Assembly: GCA_002726205.1 (NCBI GenBank)
Contig: PBSL01000075.1
Location: 1 to 64,000 of the forward strand
DNA from: Planctomycetaceae bacterium
GTDB taxonomy: Bacteria; Planctomycetota; Planctomycetia; Planctomycetales; Planctomycetaceae
Length of the DNA: 64,000 nt
Direction: 5' to 3'
This document shows, in pieces, positions 18,460 to 28,284 of the stretch; the stretch's first letter is position 1, and each line of letters begins with the position of its first letter. The position numbers and the translations under genes were made by a program. The notes below the pieces were generated by a model. It ran no database searches. It was not told the DNA's origin and saw only the letters and a list, made by a program, of their open reading frames with translations.

Positions 18460-19239
18460 TCACTTCGGGACCAGGGCCACGGCACGACACCAACCGGCAC
18501 TGGCACGGGCGATCTTTACCGGGAGACACGAAACCCAGAACCCGTGAGCCAGTGGAAGTTGGCCGAGGTTGGCAAGTTTTTCGATCTGGCAGTACTCGCG
18601 GGTGATCCCGGCGAAGTGCGCCGGCCAGATGTGGCGACCGTCGCCGGTACGACGGAAATCCGACACCATGGCTGCAAACGGTCGGTCCAGGGTGTAGGCG
18701 TCGATCCCGATCACCTTCACGCCCTGCTCGACCAACCACAGCACCCCGTCACGTCCCAACCCCGGCTGCTGAAAATACTCCGCTGACTCCAACCGCTCGT
18801 CGGCTCCGCTCCAGAGCATCACGATATCGCGGGGGGCGAGCGCGTGGTCAATCGCCTCCAGTGCCGATTCAAGATCCTCGACCGTGATCTCCTCACCGGC
18901 CGCCTTGTGCCGCACGTCCAGCCTCACACCCGGAGCAAAACACCACTCCAGTGGCACCTCGTCAATCCGTTTCGCCGGCCGCCCCTCCGATTCGGCCCCG
19001 TAATGGTACGGGGCGTCGACGTGCGTTCCGGTGTGGGTGATGGCCTGGATTTCCTCGATCGCCCATCCCTGCCCGTCCGAGTACACCAGATCCTGGGCAT
19101 CGACACCGAAGAACTGTTTCATCTGATCCAACCCGTCGGCCTCGTGGGTGACGTACCGGATCGCTGCCGGCATCGGTTCGCTGACGGCGGCGTCCTCCAG
19201 CGGCACCGACAGGTCGATCAGTTTCACGGAATCGAACAT
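18460..19239 (-). CDS. Cyclase/kynurenine-formamidase-like metal hydrolase
   Basis: 259 residues of the cyclase family (PF04199 type). It starts IDLSVPLED and has the metal-binding motif HTGTHVDAPYHYG, then GIDAYTLDRP. The ATG at 19239 was chosen because AAGGA lies seven bases upstream and the fold begins directly after it. The reaction is probably amide or lactone hydrolysis; the substrate is unknown. Divergent from the cupin gene. Confidence 0.8.
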   Translation of the reverse strand: MFDSVKLIDLSVPLEDAAVSEPMPAAIRYVTHEADGLDQMKQFFGVDAQDLVYSDGQGWAIEEIQAITHTGTHVDAPYHYGAESEGRPAKRIDEVPLEWCFAPGVRLDVRHKAAGEEITVEDLESALEAIDHALAPRDIVMLWSGADERLESAEYFQQPGLGRDGVLWLVEQGVKVIGIDAYTLDRPFAAMVSDFRRTGDGRHIWPAHFAGITREYCQIEKLANLGQLPLAHGFWVSCLPVKIARASAGWCRAVALVPK

Positions 19240-19339
19240 CTGCTGGTCCTTCGGCGACGGGAATGGCACGACGACCCGGTCATCGGTCACAATGGCCGCT
19301 GCGAAGTAAACCCTACCGTCGCCTGAAGGGCAAGCCGCG

Positions 19340-19714
19340 ATGAACCAACCCACAACCCAACCGCCTGCCAACCTGCTGGTTCGCCACGAGGCGACGGCTG
19401 AACGTGAACGCAGCACCTGTGGGTGGCGGCACCTGTTGCTGAGCCGACAGGACCGCGATGCCGGCCTGGCGGCCTGGGCCCACGCGGTCGACATCGACGG
19501 GGCCCGCGAACACTACCACAAGGTGGGCACCGAGTTGTACTACGTGCTCGATGGTGAAGGATCGGTAATGCTCGACGGCGTCGAACATCCGGTGACGGGG
19601 GGATCAATTGTCCACATCCCGCCCGGCGTGGTCCACGGTGCCAGGGGCCGAATGAGGGTACTCGTCGTCGGCATCCCTGACATCAGTGACGACGACCTGT
19701 ACTTTCCCGAATGA
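19340..19714 (+). CDS. Small cupin-domain protein
   Basis: 124-residue single cupin. Metal ligands are visible in EHYHKVGTELYYVLDGEG (His, His, Glu) and a later His in IPPGVVHGARG. It may be a small isomerase, a sugar-binding or a metal-binding protein. Promoter region is shared with the divergent cyclase gene; stop is three bases from the end of convergent mazG. Confidence 0.8.
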   Translation: MNQPTTQPPANLLVRHEATAERERSTCGWRHLLLSRQDRDAGLAAWAHAVDIDGAREHYHKVGTELYYVLDGEGSVMLDGVEHPVTGGSIVHIPPGVVHGARGRMRVLVVGIPDISDDDLYFPE

Positions 19715-19717
19715 CGT

Positions 19718-20599
19718 TCAGGATTCTCGACGCTTGGCCGCCTGGTAGTACTCTTCCATCTCCACCAACGTCGCATCGTCGATCGTCCGACCGTCGCCGA
19801 CCAGGCCCGCCTCGATCGCCTCGAACCGTCGTTGAAACTTGCGGGTGCTCTGCCGCAACGCCTCCTCCGGACTGACACCCCAGCGACGGGCGATGTTGGC
19901 CAGCACGAAGAGGATGTCGCCGATCTCGCCCTCGATCCGCTCTTGAGTGGACTCCTCCGGCGGTGGAACATCGGGCGTGACCTCAACATCCACCATCGCC
20001 GCCACCTCGGGAATCCGGCCATCCTCGAACAGTTCCACCGCCAACTCGGCGATCTCCTCGCGCAGCTTGTCGAAGAGCATCAAGCGGTCGGGAAAGTCGT
20101 AACCGATCCGGGCGGCTCGACCCGTCACACGGGCGGCCCGGGCCAGCGCCGGCAACTCCAGTGGCAGACCGTCCAGCACGCCATCCCGCTGCTTCTCGGC
20201 CTGTTTCGCCTCGTCCCAGTTTCGCCTGACGTCCTCGGGCGTCTCCGCAACCGTGTCGCCGAAGACGTGAGGATGGCGATCGACCAGCTTCCGTGTGATC
20301 CCTTCCACGACCTCGACCAGCCCGAACCGCCCTTCGTCGGATCCGATCTGGGCATCGAGGATGACCTGCAGCAGCACGTCACCAAGTTCCTCGACGATGG
20401 CCGCATCGTCCCCGGAATCGATCGCCTCGAGAAGTTCGTAGGTCTCCTCGAGCGTGTACGGCTTGATCGTCTCCAGGGTCTGCTGCCGATCCCAGGGGCA
20501 ACCGTCGGGACCCCGCAGGGTGGCAACGACCTCGCAAAGAGCCCGGAAGGCGGGCAGGAGTTGATCGAACGGGGGCGTCTGGCCAGGTGGACTGTTCAT
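19718..20599 (-). CDS. mazG: Nucleoside triphosphate pyrophosphohydrolase MazG
   Basis: Hydrolyses nucleoside triphosphates to monophosphate and pyrophosphate. Two MazG repeats: the first has [31 protein letters not shown] and [10 protein letters not shown] (metal-binding E-E-x-x-D pattern); the second has [13 protein letters not shown] and [19 protein letters not shown]. 293 residues from the ATG at 20599; the frame is open further upstream but conserved MazG sequence starts here. A Pro/Glu-rich stretch between the halves of the second repeat is somewhat long. Confidence 0.92.
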   Translation of the reverse strand: MNSPPGQTPPFDQLLPAFRALCEVVATLRGPDGCPWDRQQTLETIKPYTLEETYELLEAIDSGDDAAIVEELGDVLLQVILDAQIGSDEGRFGLVEVVEGITRKLVDRHPHVFGDTVAETPEDVRRNWDEAKQAEKQRDGVLDGLPLELPALARAARVTGRAARIGYDFPDRLMLFDKLREEIAELAVELFEDGRIPEVAAMVDVEVTPDVPPPEESTQERIEGEIGDILFVLANIARRWGVSPEEALRQSTRKFQRRFEAIEAGLVGDGRTIDDATLVEMEEYYQAAKRRES

Positions 20600-20669
20600 C
20601 ACTGCCGGAAACTGGTGTAGGATGGCTTTGCATGATAACGACTCAGAGACCGTGATGGAGACACCACTG

Positions 20670-21149
20670 ATGTACCACCTTCCCACCGCTCGCTGTTCGC
20701 TGCTCGTCTCGCTCATCCTCGCCGTGCTGGCCGGATCGGTTCCTGCCGCCGACAACGCCAAGCAGAAGTCGCGCGACGCGGCCTTCATCAAGGCCTTGTC
20801 GGGTACAACCCTGACCGGGTTCTTCACGATCGTCGGCGCGAAAAACGACGCGGCGCCCAAGTCCGACAGTTACCAGATCAGCAAGGTCACCAAGGGTGGC
20901 AATTTCTTCCTGTTCCACGCGAAATTCGGGAAGGCCAACCTGCCACCGTTGCCGTTGCGAGTCGTGTGGGCGGGCAACAAGCCGGTGATCACCATGGACA
21001 AGGTCGTGATACCGGCAATGGGGACCTTCTCGGTCCACCTGCTGATCGACGGGGACCGGTACGCCGGAACCTGGTCGCACGGCAAGACAGTCGGTCACAT
21101 GTGGGGCATGATCAAAAAGACCGCGACCAAGGCCGGCGCAAAGAAGTGA
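20670..21149 (+). CDS. Secreted protein of unknown function
   Basis: 159 residues: signal peptide (1-25, ending VPAAD), then a short all-beta-looking domain with [30 protein letters not shown] and a basic tail. The ATG at 20670 follows GGAG with nine-base spacing. The pattern of a ligand-binding or lipocalin-like domain is possible, but I do not recognise a family. It overlaps the GTG of the next gene by three bases (GTGA), so the two are co-translated. Confidence 0.65.
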   Translation: MYHLPTARCSLLVSLILAVLAGSVPAADNAKQKSRDAAFIKALSGTTLTGFFTIVGAKNDAAPKSDSYQISKVTKGGNFFLFHAKFGKANLPPLPLRVVWAGNKPVITMDKVVIPAMGTFSVHLLIDGDRYAGTWSHGKTVGHMWGMIKKTATKAGAKK

Positions 21150-22132
21150 TCCCCACGACACATGTCACGCGACTGCTGGTCGTCGGGTTTGCCATCACGC
21201 TCGCCGTGCCGGTTCGTGGTGACGAACCGCCGCCGCTTACAGAGATCAGCGTGACCAGCACGCTGGATGGGTCCCGGCAGCCTTCCAGGATCTGGGTTCC
21301 CGACGCGGCCGCAACGAAACCGGCTCCCCTGCTGGTCTACCTGCACACCTGGAGCGGTGATTACCGCCAGCAGAACGTTCCCTGGCTGCTCGAAGCGTCG
21401 CGGCGTGGCTGGATCTTTCTCGGGCCCAACTTTCGAGGTCGAAACGATACGCCGGCCGCCTGTGGTTCGAAGCTCGCCCGCCGCGACATCCTCGATGCGA
21501 TCGACTGGACCCGCAAGCACCATCGCGTTGACGGTCGGCGGATTTACCTGGCCGGCACTTCCGGGGGCGGTCACATGGCGATGCTGATGGCCGGTCATCA
21601 TCCCCGCAGGTTTTCGGCCGTCTCGGCCTGGGTCGGCATCAGCGACCTGTCCGCCTGGTACCGCTTTCACCTCAAGGACGGCAAACCTCAAGACTACGCC
21701 CGGATGATCCTCAAGTGCCTGGGCGGCCCACCCGGCCAATCGGTGGCCATCGATCGACAGTACCGCGATCGCTCGCCGTTGTTCTTCCTGGCCCGGGCCC
21801 GCGACGTGCCGCTGGACCTGTGTGCCGGCGTTCACGACGGCAAAACCGGGTCGGTGCGAATCCACCACACGCTGCTGGCCTGGAACGTCGTGGCCCGCGC
21901 CCGCAAGAGCCCGGTGATCAGCGACAAGGAGATCGAACAGTTGTGGACCGCGAGTCGGCTGCGTGAACCCGGTAAGGACGAGAACCGTGTCGATCCCGAA
22001 TTCAAACGCAAGATCCATCTGCGACGTCGGTCGGGACCGTCGCGGGTGACCATTTTCGAAGGCGGCCACGAGGGCCTGGCCGGGGCCAGTTGCCAATGGC
22101 TGTCACGACAATCAAGGCCGACGAATCGGTAA
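21146..22132 (+). CDS. Secreted alpha/beta hydrolase (dienelactone/prolyl-oligopeptidase type)
   Basis: 328 residues from a GTG overlapping the previous stop: signal peptide (about 1-24), then SRIWVPDA and LVYLHTWSGDY (oxyanion region), nucleophile Ser in AGTSGGGHMA, acid in DLCAGVHDGK and His in IFEGGHEG. Probably an esterase or peptidase acting outside the cytoplasm. The last 21 bases overlap the convergent apbE gene. Confidence 0.8.
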   Translation: MIPTTHVTRLLVVGFAITLAVPVRGDEPPPLTEISVTSTLDGSRQPSRIWVPDAAATKPAPLLVYLHTWSGDYRQQNVPWLLEASRRGWIFLGPNFRGRNDTPAACGSKLARRDILDAIDWTRKHHRVDGRRIYLAGTSGGGHMAMLMAGHHPRRFSAVSAWVGISDLSAWYRFHLKDGKPQDYARMILKCLGGPPGQSVAIDRQYRDRSPLFFLARARDVPLDLCAGVHDGKTGSVRIHHTLLAWNVVARARKSPVISDKEIEQLWTASRLREPGKDENRVDPEFKRKIHLRRRSGPSRVTIFEGGHEGLAGASCQWLSRQSRPTNR

Positions 22133-23152
22133 TCGATCGGACCAGCCGGTCGTTGAACGGACCCGGTGACGGCCGTCGATCCGCGTCACGAACATTGCCT
22201 GCACCCCCCTGGTCCGCTCGGCCAGTTCGATCCCGGCCACCGGCCCCATCACGCTGATTGCCGACGCCAGCCCATCGGCGGTGGTGGCATCCGGGGCCAC
22301 CACGGTCACGCTCGACGAGACCGAAAGGCCCAACCCGGTGCGAGGATCGAGAATGTGAGAATACCGGCGACCGTTGATCGTGACCGACTGATAAGCGTCG
22401 CCGGAGGTGGCGACCGCGGTATTGGCCAGGTCAAGAACCCGGGTCGGCGTGGCATCGGGATTCTTCAACGAGGCCACTGCCACCTGCCACCCGGAACGAC
22501 CTGGCGGAGGGTCGCCGACGGCGATGTCACCACTGCCATCGACCATCGCTCGCCTGATGCCGTGACGCGCCAGGATCTCGATGGCACGATCAACGGCGTA
22601 TCCCTTCGCGATGCCCCCGAGATCCAGTCGCATTCCCGCCCTCGCAAAGATCAGCTGCCGACCGTCGCGATCGACTTGCAGATGAGCGTGCCCGACCGCT
22701 CGCCTTGCCTGCAACAGGCGACGGGCCGACGGCAGGACCTTCCGGCGCCGCGCTCGCCGCCAGAGCTTCGTCAGCGGCCCCACGGTGACATCAAACGCAC
22801 CATGGGTCCGTCGAGCCAAGTGCTGGCTTCGGGCGAGGATCCGCGCCAGGTCCTCGCTGATCGACTCGGCCCGCCCCGGCAGCGCACGCGAGCACAGCTT
22901 CATCAACTCGCTGGTCCCGGAATAATCACTGCAGATGGCATCCAGGGCGGTGATCCGATCCAATGCGGCCCCGGCCGCCGTGTTTGCCTGAGATTTTTCC
23001 GGGGCATACAATACGATGGTGAACTGGACACCCATCGCTTTGCGACTGAACGTGAACCGCGTCTGCCGCTCGGAGGCGGCAACCGGAAAAGACCAGGCCA
23101 GGAGAACGACGAGTACGATGCTCCGGGCCGCCATCCTGCCGTTTTCACTCAC
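22112..23152 (-). CDS. apbE: FAD:protein FMN transferase ApbE
   Basis: Attaches FMN covalently to Thr/Ser of target flavoproteins in the periplasm. 346 residues with a signal peptide after the GTG start at 23152 (GGGAGG upstream). Family motifs: AMGVQFTIVLY, THGAFDVTVGPL, the FAD/Mg segment LDLGGIAKGYAVDRA, SGDAYQ and the HILDPRTG motif with its catalytic Asp. No Nqr/Rnf target gene is visible nearby. Confidence 0.92.
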   Translation of the reverse strand: MSENGRMAARSIVLVVLLAWSFPVAASERQTRFTFSRKAMGVQFTIVLYAPEKSQANTAAGAALDRITALDAICSDYSGTSELMKLCSRALPGRAESISEDLARILARSQHLARRTHGAFDVTVGPLTKLWRRARRRKVLPSARRLLQARRAVGHAHLQVDRDGRQLIFARAGMRLDLGGIAKGYAVDRAIEILARHGIRRAMVDGSGDIAVGDPPPGRSGWQVAVASLKNPDATPTRVLDLANTAVATSGDAYQSVTINGRRYSHILDPRTGLGLSVSSSVTVVAPDATTADGLASAISVMGPVAGIELAERTRGVQAMFVTRIDGRHRVRSTTGWSDRLPIRRP

Positions 23153-23176
23153 CGGGCACCTCCCAGTAGAACCAAC

Positions 23177-24265
23177 ATGATCAGGCTAACTGCATCGATG
23201 TCCTCACGACAACCCGTCCGGCCGTGGCTGACGCCGCTGCTGATCCTGGCATCGGCCACCACGCTCCTTGCCGCTGCTCCGCTGACGCCCGAACAGGCCA
23301 AGGCCAAAACAGCCGCGGAGATGAAGGCCTATACCCAGAAGATCCCCGGTACGGCGACGAAGTTCCGGATGGCTCCGATTCCCGCCGGCGAAGTGCTGAT
23401 GGGCAGCCCGGCGAGCGAAGCCAATCGAAACAAGGACGAAGGGCCGCAGGTCCGCGTCAAGATCTCGCCGTTCTGGATGGGAATCCACGAGGTCACCTGG
23501 GACGAGTACGACGTCTGGAGCTTCAGCCTGGATATCCAGCGACGCAAGTTGGCCAAGATCAAGCCGACGCCGCTGGACAAGTTCGCCGATGCCGTTACCC
23601 GCCCCACCAAGCCCTACGCCGACATGACCTTCGGTATGGGACACAACGGCTTCCCGGCGATCTGCATGACACAGCTGGCGGCAAAAATGTACTGCCGCTG
23701 GCTCTCGAAGAAGACCGGCCATTTCTACCGTCTACCGACAGAAGCCGAATGGGAGTACGCCTGCCGGGCCGGGACAACCACCGCCTACCATTTCGGGAAC
23801 ACCCCGGCGAAGTTGAAGGATCACGCGTGGTATTTCGACAACAGCGACGAGGCCTACCACAAGGTGGGATTGAAGAAACCCAACCCGTGGGGCCTTTACG
23901 ACATGCATGGTAATGTCAGCGAATGGGTACTCGACGCCTACGCGGCCAACCACTACGCCCGTTTTGCCGGCAAGAACAATCTCAAGCCGCTCGACCTGCT
24001 CTACCGCTCCAAGAAGCTCTACCCGCGAACCGTGCGAGGCGGCAGTTGGGATGACGATCCCGAGGAACTGCGATCGGCCAACCGCATCTTCTCCAGCCAG
24101 GACTGGAAGATGCAGGATCCGCAGTTGCCCCAGAGCATCTGGTACCACACCGACGCGGTCTTTGTCGGTTTCCGCATCATTCGACCGCTGCAGGTACCGC
24201 CCGAAGCCCTCCGTCGCAAGTACGGTCTCGATGCCCCGCCGGGCGTCAAGAACAACAAGGACTAG
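23177..24265 (+). CDS. Secreted formylglycine-generating-enzyme-like (SUMF1) protein
   Basis: 362 residues with a signal peptide (about 1-33) and one FGE-sulfatase domain: FRMAPIPAGEVLMGSP, FWMGIHEVTWDEYD, YRLPTEAEWEYACRAG, GLYDMHGNVSEWVLDAY and VRGGSWDDDPEELRSANR. True FGEs carry two copper-binding Cys just after the RGGSF motif; none is present here, so sulfatase-maturation activity is doubtful. Its fold may bind ligands instead. The stop shares a CTAG with the convergent isomerase gene. Start could also be the Met at 23198. Confidence 0.85.
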   Translation: MIRLTASMSSRQPVRPWLTPLLILASATTLLAAAPLTPEQAKAKTAAEMKAYTQKIPGTATKFRMAPIPAGEVLMGSPASEANRNKDEGPQVRVKISPFWMGIHEVTWDEYDVWSFSLDIQRRKLAKIKPTPLDKFADAVTRPTKPYADMTFGMGHNGFPAICMTQLAAKMYCRWLSKKTGHFYRLPTEAEWEYACRAGTTTAYHFGNTPAKLKDHAWYFDNSDEAYHKVGLKKPNPWGLYDMHGNVSEWVLDAYAANHYARFAGKNNLKPLDLLYRSKKLYPRTVRGGSWDDDPEELRSANRIFSSQDWKMQDPQLPQSIWYHTDAVFVGFRIIRPLQVPPEALRRKYGLDAPPGVKNNKD

Positions 24266-25188
24266 CGGGTCGCGAAGATCCGGTCCATTCGCTGCGAGAT
24301 GTCCCTCAGCCGCGCGGCATCACCGCCGGACACCTCGGCGGTCGCCCAGCCCTGGCCACCGCCGACGGGGAACTTGATCTCGTCCAGCGCCCGCATCACC
24401 GCCGGCCAGTCGCAATCGCCGTCACCGAGCTTGACACCAAAACCGGCATAGGGCCCCTTCTGATTCTGCAGCTTGCGACTGTATTCCTTGATGTCGAGTT
24501 TCTTGATGCGGTCGCCGAGCGTGCGAATCCACTGCTCGGGCCAGCCGAACCGCACGACGTTGCCGACATCGAAATAGGCGCCGACCAGCGGGCTCTTCAA
24601 CTCGTCGATGTAGCGGGCCGCTTCCAGGGGACTCAACAGCAGGTTGTTCCAGACGTTCTCGATCAGGATCTGGATGCCGAGTTTCTCGGCAAGCGGCAGG
24701 CACTTGCGAATTTCCGCCTGCGACCGCCGGTAGGCGTCCTGGTAGGAGACCTGCTTATTGGCGACGCCGGGAACGAGCAACGCGCTGGTCGCCCCGTAGG
24801 CCTTGGCATCCCGGATCGCCCCCAGGAAACTCTCGCGGCCCGCGTCCCGGACGCGGCGGTCCGGGTGCGAGAAGGGCTTGCGCCAGTGGTCGTAACCGAC
24901 CACACCGTGCACGACCAGCCCCGTCTTTTCACTGGCCTTGTTGACCTCGTCGTGATCCAATCGGACGTTGATGTCGACTCCTTCAAATCCCACGTCGACC
25001 AGCAGTTTGAACTTCTCGATCACGCTGGCCTTGCCGGCCACCATGCTGTACTTGACGGCCTTGCGAAGCCTGGTGCTGGGCTTTTTCTTCGCGGGCTTGT
25101 CGGCTTCCGCGGCGGGGGCTGCCGACGAGGCCGCCGTGGCAGCAGCCGCCACGGCCAGGAATTCGCGTCGATCGATCGGCTGGTTCAT
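24262..25188 (-). CDS. Tat-exported sugar phosphate isomerase/epimerase-like TIM barrel
   Basis: 308 residues. An N-terminal twin-arginine signal (RREFLAVAAAATAASS, cleavage near residue 28) precedes an AP-endonuclease-2 type barrel with VDINVRLDHDE, ILIENVWNNLLLSPLEAARYI and GAYFDVGNVVRFG, whose Glu/Asp residues bind metal in xylose-isomerase-like proteins. Likely epimerase, isomerase or keto-glycoside lyase on a sugar outside the cytoplasm; exact substrate unknown. Confidence 0.83.
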   Translation of the reverse strand: MNQPIDRREFLAVAAAATAASSAAPAAEADKPAKKKPSTRLRKAVKYSMVAGKASVIEKFKLLVDVGFEGVDINVRLDHDEVNKASEKTGLVVHGVVGYDHWRKPFSHPDRRVRDAGRESFLGAIRDAKAYGATSALLVPGVANKQVSYQDAYRRSQAEIRKCLPLAEKLGIQILIENVWNNLLLSPLEAARYIDELKSPLVGAYFDVGNVVRFGWPEQWIRTLGDRIKKLDIKEYSRKLQNQKGPYAGFGVKLGDGDCDWPAVMRALDEIKFPVGGGQGWATAEVSGGDAARLRDISQRMDRIFATR

Positions 25189-25370
25189 TGGTCACCAGTT
25201 CCTTTTGGGATTCGGCTCGATTGAGATGACCTGCATGATAGCCGGGGCGGGTTGCCCTTCCCACACCGCGAGCCTGACCGGATACGCTCGCCCCAGCCGA
25301 ACCGGGTGTGCTATTCTGGTGGACCCGGTAATCCGACCGGTTGGTCACGGCGATCAAGGAGATCCAACAG

Positions 25371-26648
25371 ATGACGACCTCACGACGCGACGCTCTGAAA
25401 ACAACCGCCACCGCACTGGGTGGTGCGCTGGCTGCCTCTCTTAACAGCGGGGTCTACGCGGCCGGCGCCACCGACACCCTGAAGGTCGGGCTGGTCGGCT
25501 GTGGCGGTCGCGGTGGCGGAGCAGCCGTCAACGCCCTGTCGGCGGACCCGCACACCCGCCTGGTCGCGATGGGAGATGTTTTCGGGGATCGGCTGGAGAA
25601 CAAGCTGACGGCACTGAAGAAGTCCGGTGTCGGTGACCGCGTCGACGTGGTTCCCGAAATGCGTTTCAGCGGCTTCGACAACTTCAAGCACGTCGCCGAC
25701 AACGTCGATGTCGTCATGCTGGCCACACCGCCCCACTTCCGTCCGCAACACCTTCGCTACGCCGTCGAAGCCGGCAAGCACGTCTTCGTCGAAAAACCGG
25801 TGGCCGTCGATGGCCCCGGGATTCGCAGCGTACTCGCATCGGTCAAGCTGGCAGCCCAGAAGAACCTCTCGATCGTGTCGGGCCTGTGCTGGCGGTATCA
25901 CCAGGGCATGCGCGAGACCTTCGCGAGGGTTCACGACGGAACGATCGGCGAAATCACCGCGTTGCAATGCAGCTACAACAGCGGTGGCGTCTGGGATCCC
26001 CGCAAGACCCGCGAGCAATGCAAGAGCGACATGGAGTACCAGTTGCGCAACTGGTACTACTACACGTGGCTGTCAGGGGACTTCAACGTCGAACAACACA
26101 TCCACAGCCTCGACAAAATCGGCTGGGCCATGCACGACAAACCGCCGGTGCGGGCCAGCGGCAGTGGCGGACGACAACAGCGAACCGCTGCGAAATATGG
26201 CAACATTTTCGATCACTTCAACATCGTCTACGAGTATGAGAACGGTGTGAAGGCCTTTGCCCGCTGCCGGCATTTCCGCGGCTGTGCCAACGACGTCACC
26301 GACCACATCTTCGGCAGCAAGGGACGCGTCGACGTGATGCGGCACCGCATCTTCGACCTCAAGGGCAACCTCGTCTGGAGGTTCAAAGGCCGCAGCAAGT
26401 CGATGTACCAGGTCGAACATGATGAGTTTTTCGCCAGCATCCGTGATGGCAAGCCGATCAACAACGGTGACTACATGAGCAAGAGCACGATGCTGGCGAT
26501 CATGGGACGGATGGTCGCCTACACCGGCAAACAACTCACCTGGGACCAGGTCCTCAACTCGAAGCAGGATCTGCGGCCACCGAAGTACGACTGGGGCAAA
26601 CTCGATGTCGCCCCGGTCGCGATCCCGGGCGTGACACCGTTCGCCTAG
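25371..26648 (+). CDS. Tat-exported Gfo/Idh/MocA oxidoreductase
   Basis: 425 residues from an ATG with AAGGAG upstream. Tat signal SRRDALKTTATALGGALAA, then a Rossmann fold LKVGLVGCGGRGGGAAV, the family EKPVAVD motif (about residue 140) and a C-terminal sugar-binding domain with QHIHSLDKIGWAM. Probably oxidises a sugar or glycoside using a tightly bound nicotinamide cofactor, as in glucose-fructose oxidoreductase. Divergent from the exported isomerase gene with 182 bases between starts, which suggests shared regulation. Confidence 0.88.
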   Translation: MTTSRRDALKTTATALGGALAASLNSGVYAAGATDTLKVGLVGCGGRGGGAAVNALSADPHTRLVAMGDVFGDRLENKLTALKKSGVGDRVDVVPEMRFSGFDNFKHVADNVDVVMLATPPHFRPQHLRYAVEAGKHVFVEKPVAVDGPGIRSVLASVKLAAQKNLSIVSGLCWRYHQGMRETFARVHDGTIGEITALQCSYNSGGVWDPRKTREQCKSDMEYQLRNWYYYTWLSGDFNVEQHIHSLDKIGWAMHDKPPVRASGSGGRQQRTAAKYGNIFDHFNIVYEYENGVKAFARCRHFRGCANDVTDHIFGSKGRVDVMRHRIFDLKGNLVWRFKGRSKSMYQVEHDEFFASIRDGKPINNGDYMSKSTMLAIMGRMVAYTGKQLTWDQVLNSKQDLRPPKYDWGKLDVAPVAIPGVTPFA

Positions 26649-26661
26649 ACCCTCCGGCGGC

Positions 26662-27132
26662 CTAGTCACCCGCCGAGCCGCGTGCCTGCCGGATCAGTTC
26701 GGCCTGTTTTCTCATCTCGAGATAATCCTGGATGATCTCCCGGTTCACCTCGATGTAGGTCACGTAGCCGGTGCCCCCCAGGTCAAAGACCCGTTCGATG
26801 ATCCGGGTGGCCTCGCGTTTCTGAGCCCACGACATCTGCCCCCAGCCTTCCAGTGCCCTCAACGCCGCGTTGGTGGCGGGCAAGTCGATCGGCGGCAGCG
26901 AACCTGTCGCAGCCAGTGCCCGCTGCTCTGGCGACGGTGGTTCCCACCACTTCGACTCGGGAGGTGCCGGCTGCGCCCACCACCAGACGGTAGCCACGCT
27001 GGCCACCAACACCGTCACCGTCAGCGCCGTTCGTCGTGCAGACCAGGACGGCGGCTCGGCCGACGGACCGCGACGCCCAGAATCCGACGGAAGCGGTGCC
27101 CGCACCGGGCGAAACACGTTGTCGGTTTCCAT
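26662..27132 (-). CDS. Single-span membrane protein of unknown function
   Basis: 156 residues: a Pro-rich cytoplasmic N-terminus, one span (about TALTVTVLVASVATVWWW), and a C-terminal part with WAQKREATRIIERVFDLGGTGYVTYIEVNREIIQDYLEMRKQ, predicted helical. No family recognised. The GTG two codons upstream is an alternative start. 23 bases beyond the next upstream gene, so possibly co-transcribed with it. Confidence 0.6.
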   Translation of the reverse strand: METDNVFRPVRAPLPSDSGRRGPSAEPPSWSARRTALTVTVLVASVATVWWWAQPAPPESKWWEPPSPEQRALAATGSLPPIDLPATNAALRALEGWGQMSWAQKREATRIIERVFDLGGTGYVTYIEVNREIIQDYLEMRKQAELIRQARGSAGD

Positions 27133-27155
27133 CGCCACCGTCGCCCCGTGGGAAC

Positions 27156-28151
27156 CTAGTCTCCAAACGCCGCGTCAAAACGATGACCGGACGGGTTGAA
27201 GTCCACGTTCTTGGTGAACTGGCAGGCCTCGGCGGCTCCCTGCTCCCGGTCCATGCCGATGTCTTCCCACTCGATCGAGAGTGGCCCCTTGTAGTCGATG
27301 GCATTGAGCGCCCGGATGATCTCCTCGAACCGTACCCCACCGCGACCGACGCTGCGGAAATCCCAGCCCCGGCGAGCGTCGCCCCAGACCAGGTGGCTGG
27401 TCAGGATCCCGGTGCGGCCGTTGAGCGTGACCGAAGCGTCCTTCATGTGGACGTGATAGATCCGTTCCGGGAAGAAGCGGATGAATTCGACCGGATCGAC
27501 CCCCTGCCAGATCAGGTGGCTGGGATCGAAATTGAAACCGAATTCCTCGCGGCCATCCAACGCCGCAACTGCACGTTCTGCCGAATAGATGTCAAAGGCG
27601 ATCTCGGTCGGGTGGACTTCCAGCGCGAACTTGATCCCACACTCCTGGAACACGTCCAGAATCGGATTCCAGCGTTCGGCGAGCAGGTCGAAGCCGGCGT
27701 CGATCATCGACGGCGGGGTCGGCGGGAAATCATAAATCAGGTGCCAGATGCTTGATCCGGTGAATCCGTTGACCACATCCGCCCCCAGCCGCTGGGCCGC
27801 CCGCGCCGTGTTCTTCATTTCTTCGGCCGCCCGCTGGTTGACTCCGTCCGGGTCACCGTCCTTCCAGACGTATTCGGGCAGGATGGCCTGGTGCCGCTCA
27901 TCAATCCGATCGAGCACGGCCTGGCCAACCAGGTGATTGGAGATCGAAAACAACTGCAGGCTGTGTTTCTCGAGCAGGTCTCGCTTGCGACTGCAATAGG
28001 TGTCGTCATCGAGCGCCTTGTCGACCTCGAAGTGGTCTCCCCAGCAGGCCAGTTCCAGGCCGTCATAGCCGAATTCAACGGCCTTCTTGCACAGATCTTC
28101 CAGGGGCAGGTCGGCCCACTGGCCGGTAAAAAGTGTCACGGGACGGGCCAT
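27156..28151 (-). CDS. Sugar phosphate isomerase/epimerase family protein
   Basis: 331-residue cytoplasmic TIM barrel. Conserved segments: [49 protein letters not shown] and IYHVHMKDA, with Glu, Asp and His residues placed as divalent-metal ligands. AGAAGGAAGA precedes the chosen ATG. Complementary to the exported isomerase nearby but without a signal. Probably acts on an oxidised sugar or inositol-type compound. Confidence 0.87.
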   Translation of the reverse strand: MARPVTLFTGQWADLPLEDLCKKAVEFGYDGLELACWGDHFEVDKALDDDTYCSRKRDLLEKHSLQLFSISNHLVGQAVLDRIDERHQAILPEYVWKDGDPDGVNQRAAEEMKNTARAAQRLGADVVNGFTGSSIWHLIYDFPPTPPSMIDAGFDLLAERWNPILDVFQECGIKFALEVHPTEIAFDIYSAERAVAALDGREEFGFNFDPSHLIWQGVDPVEFIRFFPERIYHVHMKDASVTLNGRTGILTSHLVWGDARRGWDFRSVGRGGVRFEEIIRALNAIDYKGPLSIEWEDIGMDREQGAAEACQFTKNVDFNPSGHRFDAAFGD

Positions 28152-28284
28152 CGGTCTTCCTTCTTGTTCTAACGGGCCGTTGAATCGGCAATGGGCCTGG
28201 TGAACGCGGCTCGCGTGGCCACCCGGGGCCACGTGCGGGATCGCCGGTTGCGACAGGTCAAACTAGTTCGCCCCCGATGGAAAG

